From the NCBI GenBank assembly GCA_964622625.1, contig CAZUUQ010000052.1:1-19015 (forward strand): DNA of 19,015 bases, written 5' to 3'. The DNA comes from CAZCWM01 sp964622625 (GTDB taxonomy: Bacteria; Planctomycetota; Phycisphaerae; Phycisphaerales; Phycisphaeraceae). Positions 6,141 through 14,134 of this stretch are shown one piece after another. The number at the start of each line of letters is the position of its first letter. Position 1 is the first letter of the stretch. The notes beneath the pieces were generated by a model, which had not been told where the DNA came from, made no database searches, and was given only the letters and a program-made list of their open reading frames with translations. Both the position numbers and the translations under genes were made by a program.

Positions 6141-8420
6141 ATGGTGCGCTGGACCCGTCGGGTGGCGGGAGCGCTGCTTGTGCTGCTTGTCGCGCCACTG
6201 GCCGCCGCCTCCGGCCCGGCCGTCACCGATCAGCAGGTCCGCGATGCCATCGACGCGATGAAGCAGTTTCTCTACGCCGCTCAGGACGATGATGGCGGAT
6301 GGGAGACCGCCTATTCGCATCGCCGCGCCTACCCCGGCGCCATGACCGCCCTTGTCACCCACGCCCTCCTGCTGGCCGGTGAAAGCCCTCAGCAGCCCCG
6401 ACTGGCCCGCGCCATCGAACTGCTCCGCCGCGCCGAGCCGCTGGGAACGTACCAGGTCGCCTTGCGCGCCCATGTCTGGGGCCAGTTGCCCGACGATCAC
6501 TTGTTCCTGCTCCGCAACGATGTGCGCTGGCTGGTCAACGCCGCTTATGCCGACGGCAGCTTCGGCTACGTCCCGCCAGCCGACACTGCCGAACGACAGG
6601 CTGCCAATCACTGGTACGACAACTCCAACACGCAATACGGCGTGCTCGGCCTGTGGGAAGGCGCAAAGCGCGGCGCCCAGGCGGGCCGGCGCTTCTGGCA
6701 GCAGAACCTCGACTACTGGCTGGGCGCTCAGCTTGATGACGGCGGATGGGCCTACCAGCGCGGCGACACCCGTCAGGGCTTCGGACGCGAGCAGCTCTCC
6801 TATGCCTCCATGACATGCGCCGGCCTGACGGCTCTGTACATCGCCCAGCAGCAGATGCACAGCCGACGTACGACACCCGACCCGCGCCTCAGCGGCGCCA
6901 TCGCCCGCGGCCTGGCATGGATGGACCGCCACTTCGACGGCTGGACCAACATCGGCGGCAACGATGCCGACCATCGGTTTTATTACGTCTACAGCGTGGA
7001 ACGCGTCGCCCTGGCCGGCGGACTGCGCTTCCTCAACGGGCAGGACTGGTTCGAACGCATCGCTGCCCAGATCGTCAATGCACAACTCGCCCCCGGCGCG
7101 GTCCGCCGCAGCGGTATTCACAGCGTCAAGGACACCGCTTTCGCCCTCATGTTCCTCGCTCGCGGCCGTGTGCCCGTCTGGATCACCAAGCTCGACCTGC
7201 ACGACGAAGACGGCAATCGGCTGACCGACAACCGCCCCAACGATCTGGCCGCCCTTACCAGTTTCCTCAGCGACCTGGGCCAGAATGAGATCAACTGGCA
7301 GCGCGTGTCGCTGGATATCCCTGTCGAGCGCTGGGGGGCATCGCCGGTGGCGTACCTGGCATGCAACGCGTCGATCAACCTCACTGACGTCCAGGCGGCC
7401 AACCTGCGCCGCTTCCTTGACCTCGGCGGTCTGCTGGTGGCGAATCCGGATGCCGGCTCCGACCGCTTTCGCGCCAGCGTGCGCGCCCTCGGCCAGCGGC
7501 TCTTTCCCGGTCGTTCGTTTCAGCGACTGCCTGCGGACCATCCGCTCTACATGGACCATCTGCCTGTGGCCGAGCCCGGCCGTCTGGTCATTGAGGCTCT
7601 CAGCAATGGCGTGCGCGACGTGATCTACCTGCTGCACGCCGACGTCGGTTTCGAGTGGCAGGCGAGCAACCCCGACGTCCACTCCCCATCCTGGCGCCTG
7701 GGTGCCAACCTCTTCACCTACGCCACCGAGCGCGGCAATCTGCTCAACCGCCTCACGCCGCCGCTGCCCCCGCCCGCGCAGACACAGACGATCCGCCGGC
7801 TGCCGATCGTGCGCCCACGCCATGGCGGCCTGTGGTGCCCCGAACCCCTGGCGTGGGAGGCGGTGCGGCGAACGGTTGCCGCCAGCGGCAACCTCGAATT
7901 GCTCTTCTCGCCGGCCGACGACGCAGCCGCGCTGCCATTGGCCGACCTCGCCCGCGCTCCCGTCGGCCTGGCGCACATCACCGGCATCGAACCCCTCCAG
8001 CTTACAGACGAACAGGTCGCCGCCATCCGCCAGTATGTCAGCAGCGGCGGCACGATCTTCATCGAAACCGTCGGCGGGCGCGGCGAGTTCGCGCTGAGCC
8101 TCGAACGCCAGCTCGCACCGCACTTCGGGGGCGTGGCCATGCCGCTCGACGTTGACCACCCATTGCTCACCGGCGCGGGCCTGACCGGCGGCCACGATGT
8201 CACCCGAGCCGTCTACAGACCCTTTGCCGTGCTCCGCCTCAGTCCCGGCAATCAGCCGCGGCTGCTCGCTTTCGTCGACAATGACCGACCGGCCATCCTA
8301 TTCAGCAGCGAAGACCTGAGTCTGGGCACGCTGGGCGTACGCCGGTGGGGCATCCTCGGCTACGAGAGCGAATATGCCCGCAAGCTGATGGCCAATATTT
8401 CCCTTTGGGCGGCCAGGTGA
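6141..8420 (+). CDS. Secreted terpene-cyclase-like toroid protein with two DUF4159-like domains
   Basis: From ATG 6141 the protein is 759 aa. It begins with a Sec signal peptide: MVRWTRR, then hydrophobic AGALLVLLVAPLAAA, with likely cleavage after ASG or nearby. Residues about 30-350 form an alpha/alpha toroid of the prenyltransferase/squalene-cyclase repeat kind, with repeats such as DDGGWET (~50), ADGSFGY (~137) and DDGGWAY (~200). No DxDD cyclase motif is evident. Residues about 380-545 look like a DUF4159 domain (NLTDVQAANLRRFLDLGG, RLFPG, LPADHPLY), and about 555-755 like a second, more divergent one (LTDEQVAAIRQYVSSGG). DUF4159 resembles a glutamine-amidotransferase-like fold without known chemistry. 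ATG 6081 is an in-frame alternative start but would bury the signal peptide. It follows the kinase gene on the same strand. The function is unknown; an envelope or periplasmic binding role is a guess. Confidence 0.75.
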   Translation: MVRWTRRVAGALLVLLVAPLAAASGPAVTDQQVRDAIDAMKQFLYAAQDDDGGWETAYSHRRAYPGAMTALVTHALLLAGESPQQPRLARAIELLRRAEPLGTYQVALRAHVWGQLPDDHLFLLRNDVRWLVNAAYADGSFGYVPPADTAERQAANHWYDNSNTQYGVLGLWEGAKRGAQAGRRFWQQNLDYWLGAQLDDGGWAYQRGDTRQGFGREQLSYASMTCAGLTALYIAQQQMHSRRTTPDPRLSGAIARGLAWMDRHFDGWTNIGGNDADHRFYYVYSVERVALAGGLRFLNGQDWFERIAAQIVNAQLAPGAVRRSGIHSVKDTAFALMFLARGRVPVWITKLDLHDEDGNRLTDNRPNDLAALTSFLSDLGQNEINWQRVSLDIPVERWGASPVAYLACNASINLTDVQAANLRRFLDLGGLLVANPDAGSDRFRASVRALGQRLFPGRSFQRLPADHPLYMDHLPVAEPGRLVIEALSNGVRDVIYLLHADVGFEWQASNPDVHSPSWRLGANLFTYATERGNLLNRLTPPLPPPAQTQTIRRLPIVRPRHGGLWCPEPLAWEAVRRTVAASGNLELLFSPADDAAALPLADLARAPVGLAHITGIEPLQLTDEQVAAIRQYVSSGGTIFIETVGGRGEFALSLERQLAPHFGGVAMPLDVDHPLLTGAGLTGGHDVTRAVYRPFAVLRLSPGNQPRLLAFVDNDRPAILFSSEDLSLGTLGVRRWGILGYESEYARKLMANISLWAAR

Positions 8421-8472
8421 TGGTCAATGGGGACGCGGGCCAGATGGTCTGCCTCACACGCCTGCTCAACCC

Positions 8473-9153
8473 CTAGCGTAAAAATGGGTTGGCGCGACGT
8501 TCGCGGCCGATGGTCGTCTCCGGGCCGTGGCCCGGCAGAATGCGCACGGTGTCGGGCAGCGACATGAGCTGTTCGTGGATGGCGCGAATCAGCGTCGCAT
8601 GGTCGGAGGTGGGAAAGTCGGTGCGACCGATCGAGCCGGCGAACAGGGCGTCGCCGACGATGGCGACACCGGCTGCTTCGTTGTAGAGCGTCACGCCGCC
8701 GGGGCTGTGGCCGGGCGTGTGGCGGATCTCGAACGCGAAGCCCGCGAGTGCGATCGTTTCACCCGGTTTGAGAAAACCCGTGGCGGCGGGGGCGACGATC
8801 GGCTCATCCAACCAGGCGGACAGGTTGAGTTGCGGATCGGTCAGGAACGCGGCTTCGTCGCGGTGGATGAGGATGGGAGCCGGCGGATACGCCTTGTGTA
8901 TCTCAGCAAGGCCCGCGATATGGTCCACGTGCGCGTGGGTCAGCAGCACGGCCCGCGGTTCGAGTCGGCGGGCGGCGATGTATTCAAGCATGGCTTCGGG
9001 GGCGAAACCAGCGTCGATGATCCAGCAGGCATGGGCATCGCTTGCGGCTGCGCCATCGACGTGCACCACATAGCAGTTGGTCTGCCAGTCGCCGAGGCAG
9101 AAAGCCTCAATGTGCAGTTTCGCATTGCTGGTGCGGCGGATGTTATCGGCCAT
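8473..9153 (-). CDS. Metallo-beta-lactamase fold hydrolase, glyoxalase II-like
   Basis: The product is 226 aa, typical of the short YcbL-like glyoxalase II branch. Metal-binding motifs are complete: THAHVDH at 72-78, TPGHS with His149, GD with Asp168, and PGHG with His209. The usual role is hydrolysis of thioesters such as S-lactoylglutathione, but the family also covers other esterases, so the substrate is not certain. There is no signal peptide, so it is cytosolic. It starts 9 bp after the rsmG stop and is the last gene of the mrdA-rodA-rsmG unit. It faces the toroid/DUF4159 gene tail to tail across 52 bp in which no clear terminator is visible. Confidence 0.9.
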   Translation of the reverse strand: MADNIRRTSNAKLHIEAFCLGDWQTNCYVVHVDGAAASDAHACWIIDAGFAPEAMLEYIAARRLEPRAVLLTHAHVDHIAGLAEIHKAYPPAPILIHRDEAAFLTDPQLNLSAWLDEPIVAPAATGFLKPGETIALAGFAFEIRHTPGHSPGGVTLYNEAAGVAIVGDALFAGSIGRTDFPTSDHATLIRAIHEQLMSLPDTVRILPGHGPETTIGRERRANPFLR

Positions 9154-9162
9154 GGTGAGACA

Positions 9163-9915
9163 TCAGCGTAGCGGCGACTGCTTGGGAATGCCCGGCAGGC
9201 GCGGATAGGCGCGTGGAGTCGGCCTGGCTTTTTCGATGATGGCGATCACCGTGTGGATACCGAAGCCTTCGGGATACGCATCCACCACGGTGACCTCGCC
9301 GCCGCCGAGCACATCCAGCGCTTCGCCGCACTGCGACAGTTCCTGCTCCAGGGTCGGGCCTTTCATCGCCAGCAGTCGCCCGCCGACACGCAGCAGCGGC
9401 AGGGTGAGTTCGAGCAGGACGTTCATCGGCCCTACGGCCCGCGTCACCGCTGCGTCGTAGCTCTGCCGATGGCGGCGATCGTGGCCGGCCGTTTCCGCCC
9501 GCTCGTGCAGCACGGCCGCGTTGGGCACGCTCAGGGCCGCGATCGACTGTTCCATGAATCGCGCCTTCTTGCCCGTCGCTTCGAGCAGTGCGAAGTGCAG
9601 ATGCGGCAGGGCGATCGCCAGGGGCAGGCCCGGCAGCCCGCCGCCGCTGCCGACGTCGATCACCGTCGCGCCCTCGGGCAGGTCGGTCAGGCCGGGCAGG
9701 ACAGTGAGGCTGTCGAGCACGTGGCGCGGCCAGAACTCCTCGGCCGTCTTCGTCGCGCTGAGGTTGAACTGCTGATTGGTTTGCAGGAACAGGTCGACGT
9801 AAGCCGCCAGTTGCCGTGCGGCCGCCTCGGGCAGGGTGATGTTGAGACGATGGAGGTCGCGGATGAATGCGTCGGGCACGGGCGGGGTTTGACTACTGGA
9901 AGAGGGCATCGGCAT
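9163..9915 (-). CDS. rsmG: 16S rRNA (guanine-N7) methyltransferase RsmG/GidB
   Basis: The product is 250 aa. RsmG methylates G527 of 16S rRNA with S-adenosylmethionine. Visible family motifs are NLSATKT at 51-57, RHVLDSL at 64-70, the SAM-binding loop DVGSGGGLPG at 87-96, GKKARF at 115-120 and TRAVGPM in the second half. The N-terminus has a short Ser/Pro-rich extension, so ATG 9909 is possible instead of 9915. Either start overlaps the rodA stop by about 20 bases, indicating coupled translation. Association with rodA rather than with gidA/parAB is less usual. Confidence 0.95.
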   Translation of the reverse strand: MPMPSSSSQTPPVPDAFIRDLHRLNITLPEAAARQLAAYVDLFLQTNQQFNLSATKTAEEFWPRHVLDSLTVLPGLTDLPEGATVIDVGSGGGLPGLPLAIALPHLHFALLEATGKKARFMEQSIAALSVPNAAVLHERAETAGHDRRHRQSYDAAVTRAVGPMNVLLELTLPLLRVGGRLLAMKGPTLEQELSQCGEALDVLGGGEVTVVDAYPEGFGIHTVIAIIEKARPTPRAYPRLPGIPKQSPLR

Positions 9916-11098
9916 GCTCGAACTCGAAGGCGGGCCGCTGGATGATTGCCGGACGCTGAGCCGCGAAGTTGAGGGTCAGGCCGATCATGGCGTATGACGC
10001 CAGCAGCGACGAGCCGCCATAGCTGATGAACGGCAGGGTCGTGCCGATGATCGGCAGCAGGCCGACCGCCATGCCGATGTTCACAAACGTCTGGGCCAGC
10101 AGAATGGCGGCGAAACCCACGATCACGACGCGGGCGAAGCCATCCTTGTTGCGGGCGGCGACGCGCATCATCGCCGCGATCAGCAGGCCGTACAACCCCG
10201 TCACCGCTACGGCCCCGACCAATCCCCAGCGGTTGACGATGACGGTGAAGATCATGTCGTTGTGGTCTTCGGGCAGACGGTTGAAGCCGATGAGCGTGGC
10301 GGCCTGCTGCTCGCCCAGGCCGGCCAGACCGCCGGCGCCGACGAGCATGATCGACTTGTGCTGCTGGAAACCCACGTCCTGCTGGTAGCGATTGTCACCG
10401 CGAGCCTGGCTGATGGTGGCGATGATGCGGTTGCGCTGATATTCGCGCAGGAGCTGCATGTTGTCCGGCAGCGTAAAGATGGCCACGATATTCAGGGCCA
10501 CCACAGCCAGCCCCAGGCCGACGATCGCCGCCAGATGCCGCAGCCGCGCCCCGGCCACCAGCAGCATCGCCAGCAGCGCCGGCATGAAGAGCATGGCGGT
10601 GCCCAGGTCCGGCTGCATCAGGATGAGGGTGATGGGAACGAACATGATGACGAAAGGCACCAGCAGGCCTCGAAACGTACGGTAATGCGTCCGGTGCCGC
10701 AGGTATGCCGCCAGCGCCAGCAGGTATACGATTTTGGCCAGTTCGGAGGTCTGCACGTTCATCACACGCAAGTTGATCCATCGCCGCGTGCCATTGATGA
10801 CCGGCACGATCGACCGGGGCATACCGGGCGTAATCTGCATGACAAGCACCAGCGTCAGCAGCACCGCCAGGGGCACAGCCGCGTGTGTGAAGTGGCGCGG
10901 ATGCGGCAGGATGCACATCAGCATGACGCCCAGGGCCACAGCCAGCCAGCGCGCCTGATCGGCCGCGTGACCTTCACCGCGATCCACCGTGGCGATGGCT
11001 GTGATGCCGATGACCGTGAGCCCCACCGCCGCCAGCAGGGCGAACCAGCCCGCCTGCTGCTGCATCAGGCCGTGGCATTTGGCCGGCAGGCGGATCAC
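9893..11098 (-). CDS. rodA: Peptidoglycan glycosyltransferase RodA (SEDS family)
   Basis: The product is 401 aa from GTG 11098. RodA polymerises lipid II into glycan strands in the elongasome, working with PBP2. The sequence shows about ten hydrophobic segments. It has SEDS hallmarks: NGTRRWINL, LAKIVYLL, MQPDLGTA (with the conserved Asp), the large loop ending GQ/GE-type GLGEQQAA, FNRLPEDHNDMIF, and FISYGGSS near the C-terminus. The start was chosen because GTGA overlaps the mrdA stop by 4 bases, a standard coupling arrangement; ATG 11065 is an alternative. The reading frame stays open further upstream inside mrdA, but that part is Arg/Gly-rich shadow sequence. FtsW is the other SEDS option, but pairing with a PBP2 favours RodA. 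Confidence 0.93.
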   Translation of the reverse strand: MIRLPAKCHGLMQQQAGWFALLAAVGLTVIGITAIATVDRGEGHAADQARWLAVALGVMLMCILPHPRHFTHAAVPLAVLLTLVLVMQITPGMPRSIVPVINGTRRWINLRVMNVQTSELAKIVYLLALAAYLRHRTHYRTFRGLLVPFVIMFVPITLILMQPDLGTAMLFMPALLAMLLVAGARLRHLAAIVGLGLAVVALNIVAIFTLPDNMQLLREYQRNRIIATISQARGDNRYQQDVGFQQHKSIMLVGAGGLAGLGEQQAATLIGFNRLPEDHNDMIFTVIVNRWGLVGAVAVTGLYGLLIAAMMRVAARNKDGFARVVIVGFAAILLAQTFVNIGMAVGLLPIIGTTLPFISYGGSSLLASYAMIGLTLNFAAQRPAIIQRPAFEFEHADALFQ

Positions 11099-13401
11099 AG
11101 ATAGCCCTCCGCGCGCAGAGCGTAAAGCACCTGATTGGCCAGCGGCCCGGCCGCCCGACCGCCGCTGCCGGCATGCTCGACCAGCACGGCCACCACATAA
11201 TCCGGACGACTTGATCCCGCCTTCTGCACCAGTGCCACCACCCAGGCATGATCGCCCCACGAGCGGACTTCGCCTGGATTCACTTCGCCGTCCCGATTGA
11301 GATCGCGCCACTGGCGGCCGGGGTCGGCCGTGCCGCTCTTGGCCAGCACCTTCACACCCTCGAGCGTAAAGATCGGCTCACGGCGCCCGTCGATGGTCAC
11401 ATGATGGGCCGTGCCGTACGTCACCGCCTGCTCCAGCCCGGCCAGACTCATCGCCACGCCGCGCGACGACAGGCGCAGATCCTCGCCGTGACGCACACCG
11501 GGAACAGCCTGGCGCAGCAGCGTCGGTGTGATCTTCTCGCCCTGGCGGGCCAGCGTCGCATAGGCTGCGGCTGCCTGCACCGGAGACCAGTCGATCGGCC
11601 CCTGGCCGATGCCCATGAACAGGCCCGACGATGCGGAAAAGTGCGTGTCGCGCATCTCCTCGCTGCGGTCCAGATCGGGCAGGTGCCCGGAGGCCAGTTC
11701 CCGCTGTGGCAGCCCGATGTCCGGCACATGGCCCAGGCCGAAGCGGTCGTACCAGCTCACCAGCCGCCGCGTGCCCAGCCTCGACGCAGCCGTATGGAAG
11801 AACACGTTGCACGAGTGGGCGATCGCCTCGGATCCCGTCAGGTTGCCGTGCGTGTAACGCCCGTCGCTCATCTTGTAGATCCAGCAGCGCCAGATGTTCG
11901 GGTGCGACGGATCGTACATGCCGTCACAGCGGATCGCGTCGTGTTCGCCCAGCCGCCCTTCGGTCACCAGCGCCGCCAGGACCATCGGCTTGACCGCCGA
12001 ACCGGGCATGTAGCTGCGGCCGTAGGCCCGGTTGACGTAGGGCAGGTCGAGCGGATCGTTCCACACCCAGTCCGGGCGCTTGTCCAGATCTTCGAGGCTG
12101 AAACACGGCACACTGACGGCCGCGAGAAGCTCTCCGGTGGTCACCTGCATCACCACGGCCGCGCCCGCCAGTGGCTGATGGTAGTTGGGGCTCTGGTCCG
12201 CGCCGTCGAAGTGCCAGGCCTGGGTCTTCATGAGTCCCAGTTGCGGTTGCATGATCGCCTGGATGCGGGCCTGCAACTGGATGTCCAGCGACAGCAGCAC
12301 GTCGTCGCCGGGGATCGGCTCGGCGCGCGTCTGCTGGCCGGTATCGAGGCGATGGACCACCCGTCCGCGCGTGCCGCGAAGTACGTCTTCGCGCGACGCT
12401 TCCATGCCCCACCGTCCGGTCAAGTCGCCGAGCCGGTAGCCCTTGAGATTCACGCCTTCGGCGGTCATGAACGGCAGGCGCTGCACGTCCTCGCGCTGCA
12501 CTTCACGAAGCTGGCCGACGATCTGCAGGCCCACGCCGCCGACGCGCAGCCGCGCGGCCTGAGGATCGCGCAGCGGCGTGGGGAAAGTGTCGCGGGCAAC
12601 CTCGACCTCCATCGTCTCCAGCGGGTAACGCCGCGTCGTGCTCCGCTCGATGCGCACCTGGCTCCAGATCGCCAGTTCATTGAACATCGGCCGATTCGAC
12701 TCATCGCGCCGCTGCTCATTGCCGGCAGCCTGGGCGATCAGCTTCTCGACCGTCACGCGCGCCTCGGCGTCGAGGGCGAACAGGATCGCATGATGCGCCT
12801 GATGCTCGGCAATTGGTTGCGACACATCGCGCAGGGCCACCGGCTCATCGACCTGGTCCAGTCGCTGCCGCCGCCAGATCTCCCACAGCCGGTCGGCCGT
12901 CTGACTGACACGCGCCACGACGTCGTCGCGCCGCCGCGCCAACTCCTCGCGTGGCACATCGCCGAGGCGCGACAGCGTTTCGAACAGTTCATCGACCTGC
13001 CGCTCGTAGGCCGGCAGATACTCCTGGATGTGCCGCTGCCGTGCCGTGTAGCCCAGTTCGATCCACTGTGGGCCATACTCCCGCCGCGCGTCGCGGAAGG
13101 CCTGCTCGTAGGCCCATGAGCCGGCCAGCACGTCGTAACGTACCGCCACGTCGAAGCAGGGTTGGTTCTCGGCCAGCACCCGGCCGAAGCGGTCGAAGAT
13201 GCGGCCCCGCGTTGTGGGGATCAGTTCGCTGCGCACCAGGGCCTGCCGGGCCTCGTCGCGATAGGCGTCGGCGTGCAGCGTCGTCAGCGCCGCCACGCGC
13301 AGCAGCAGCAGCGACATCGCCGCGGCCGCCAGCACGCCCAGCAGCAGCAGCCGACGGTGAAACTGGCTGGGAATCGCGTTTCGCAGGGAATGGCGCATCA
13401 T
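11095..13401 (-). CDS. mrdA: Penicillin-binding protein 2, peptidoglycan D,D-transpeptidase, with EF-hand-like insert
   Basis: The product is 768 aa, longer than the usual 600-650. It crosslinks peptidoglycan in the elongasome with RodA. There is one N-terminal membrane anchor (about 16-40), then a PBP dimerisation domain beginning at TTRGRIFDRFGRVLAEN. The pedestal region is enlarged by a charged, probably helical stretch (about 110-240). The transpeptidase domain has nucleophile Ser468 in SAVK (468-471), SCN at 530-532 and KSGT at 688-691. Directly after KSGT, residues 700-711 read DLNRDGEVNPGE, a textbook EF-hand loop, before the strand DHAWVVAL. ATG 13398 is an equal start. It is followed by rodA with a 4-bp overlap. 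PBP3/FtsI is less likely given rodA and the family order. Confidence 0.93.
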   Translation of the reverse strand: MMRHSLRNAIPSQFHRRLLLLGVLAAAAMSLLLLRVAALTTLHADAYRDEARQALVRSELIPTTRGRIFDRFGRVLAENQPCFDVAVRYDVLAGSWAYEQAFRDARREYGPQWIELGYTARQRHIQEYLPAYERQVDELFETLSRLGDVPREELARRRDDVVARVSQTADRLWEIWRRQRLDQVDEPVALRDVSQPIAEHQAHHAILFALDAEARVTVEKLIAQAAGNEQRRDESNRPMFNELAIWSQVRIERSTTRRYPLETMEVEVARDTFPTPLRDPQAARLRVGGVGLQIVGQLREVQREDVQRLPFMTAEGVNLKGYRLGDLTGRWGMEASREDVLRGTRGRVVHRLDTGQQTRAEPIPGDDVLLSLDIQLQARIQAIMQPQLGLMKTQAWHFDGADQSPNYHQPLAGAAVVMQVTTGELLAAVSVPCFSLEDLDKRPDWVWNDPLDLPYVNRAYGRSYMPGSAVKPMVLAALVTEGRLGEHDAIRCDGMYDPSHPNIWRCWIYKMSDGRYTHGNLTGSEAIAHSCNVFFHTAASRLGTRRLVSWYDRFGLGHVPDIGLPQRELASGHLPDLDRSEEMRDTHFSASSGLFMGIGQGPIDWSPVQAAAAYATLARQGEKITPTLLRQAVPGVRHGEDLRLSSRGVAMSLAGLEQAVTYGTAHHVTIDGRREPIFTLEGVKVLAKSGTADPGRQWRDLNRDGEVNPGEVRSWGDHAWVVALVQKAGSSRPDYVVAVLVEHAGSGGRAAGPLANQVLYALRAEGYL

Positions 13402-13442
13402 CGCGGAAAGTCGCCGATGGAAGCTTCTTTCAGAGCAACGGA

Positions 13443-13545
13443 TTCACCACGGAGACACGGAGAACACGGAGCGGAGCCATGGAGTATCGCCGCGGCTGCT
13501 TCCTTTGCCTGCCCTCGCCGGTGTACTCTGTGTCTCCGTGGTGAA
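13443..13545. repeat. Dispersed palindromic repeat element (REP/MITE-like), CACCACGGAGACACGGAG type
   Basis: The left arm at 13443-13462 (TTCACCACGGAG, ACACGGAG) and the right arm at 13526-13545 (CTCTGTGTCTCCGTGGTGAA) are inverted copies, 19 of 20 bases matching. They enclose 63 bp that includes a second ACACGGAG at 13465-13472. From memory, elements with this arm sequence occur in many copies in planctomycetes and some other phyla, and often give spurious TTETQR-like proteins. It lies between mrdA and atpC, 42 bp upstream of the mrdA start. It codes for no protein. Copy number in this genome cannot be seen here. Confidence 0.8.
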
Positions 13546-13633
13546 ACACCCGTGATTATACGTCGGTCCGCGCGCGGGGATGGCCGCAGAAAGGTGGGGA
13601 GGTAGAGGAAATGAAGGCGGATCGCAGCGCGGC

Positions 13634-14050
13634 TCAGGCCTCGGCCTGTTCGACGACGTGAAGCATGTGCCTGGCGCGGCCCAGGTCGCGGTCGCGCTGT
13701 CGGATCTCGTCGTCCGACACAGCCACGCGGCCGCCTGCCGCCGCAAGGTCCGCGCGGGCCGTCTCCGTGCTGATTTCGTCGGCCGCGACCGCCTCATCGG
13801 CCAGAATGGTGAGCCGATTGTCCTTCATCTGCGCAAATCCCCCGCCGACGAAGAACCACAGCGACTGGTCCTCGGCATCCTGCGGCAGATCGAGCCGCAG
13901 CGGTCCGTCGCCAAGACGGATCAGCAGCGGGGCGCGCTGCGGGGCCACACCCACCAGCCCGTCCCACGCAGGCACGGAGGCGTACACCACGGGCTGGTCA
14001 AGCACCTGCTGCTGCGGCGTCACGATCGTGCACTGGAAAGTCTGGGCCAC
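13634..14050 (-). CDS. atpC: F1Fo ATP synthase epsilon subunit, solitary
   Basis: The product is 138 aa, normal length for the epsilon subunit of the F1 central stalk, which couples rotation to catalysis and inhibits ATP hydrolysis. The N-terminal beta-sandwich is clear: QCTIVTPQQQVLDQPV, then YASVPAWDGLVGVAPQRAPL and FVGGGFAQMKDNRLTILAD. A C-terminal helical part of about 45 residues follows. The start is GTG 14050, supported by GGAG at 14061-14058 with a 7-base spacer; the frame extends upstream but without such support. No atpD, atpG or atpA flanks it: the upstream neighbour is a hydrolase, the downstream one is mrdA. This gene therefore sits apart from the rest of the ATP synthase operon, wherever that is. 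Confidence 0.93.
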   Translation of the reverse strand: MAQTFQCTIVTPQQQVLDQPVVYASVPAWDGLVGVAPQRAPLLIRLGDGPLRLDLPQDAEDQSLWFFVGGGFAQMKDNRLTILADEAVAADEISTETARADLAAAGGRVAVSDDEIRQRDRDLGRARHMLHVVEQAEA

Positions 14051-14077
14051 GAGGCGTCTCCAAACGCGGGGACGAAG

Positions 14078-14105
14078 ATTGTAGGCTGGACGCACACGCT
14101 GTCAA
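14078..14105 (-). promoter_or_regulatory. Sigma-70-type promoter of atpC
   Basis: On the minus strand a perfect -35 box TTGACA (14105-14100) is followed by a 16-base spacer and the -10 box TACAAT (14083-14078). Transcription should begin near 14071, giving a leader of about 20 bases before the GGAG-supported GTG at 14050. This is the best promoter in the window, and it gives atpC independent expression. Confidence 0.75.
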
Positions 14106-14134
14106 AAGTCGGCGGGATCGACTGCGACTGGCTT

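Noticed and set aside
5886..8195. Long minus-strand open frame opposite the toroid/DUF4159 gene
   Set aside because: The sense frame has a signal peptide and domain motifs; the antisense translation is low-complexity and has no ribosome binding site.
8421..8472. Bidirectional terminator between the convergent genes
   Set aside because: The 52-bp gap shows no stem-loop strong enough to call.
11248..13119. Long plus-strand open frame opposite mrdA
   Set aside because: It is Arg/His/Gln-rich shadow sequence of PBP2 without recognisable motifs.
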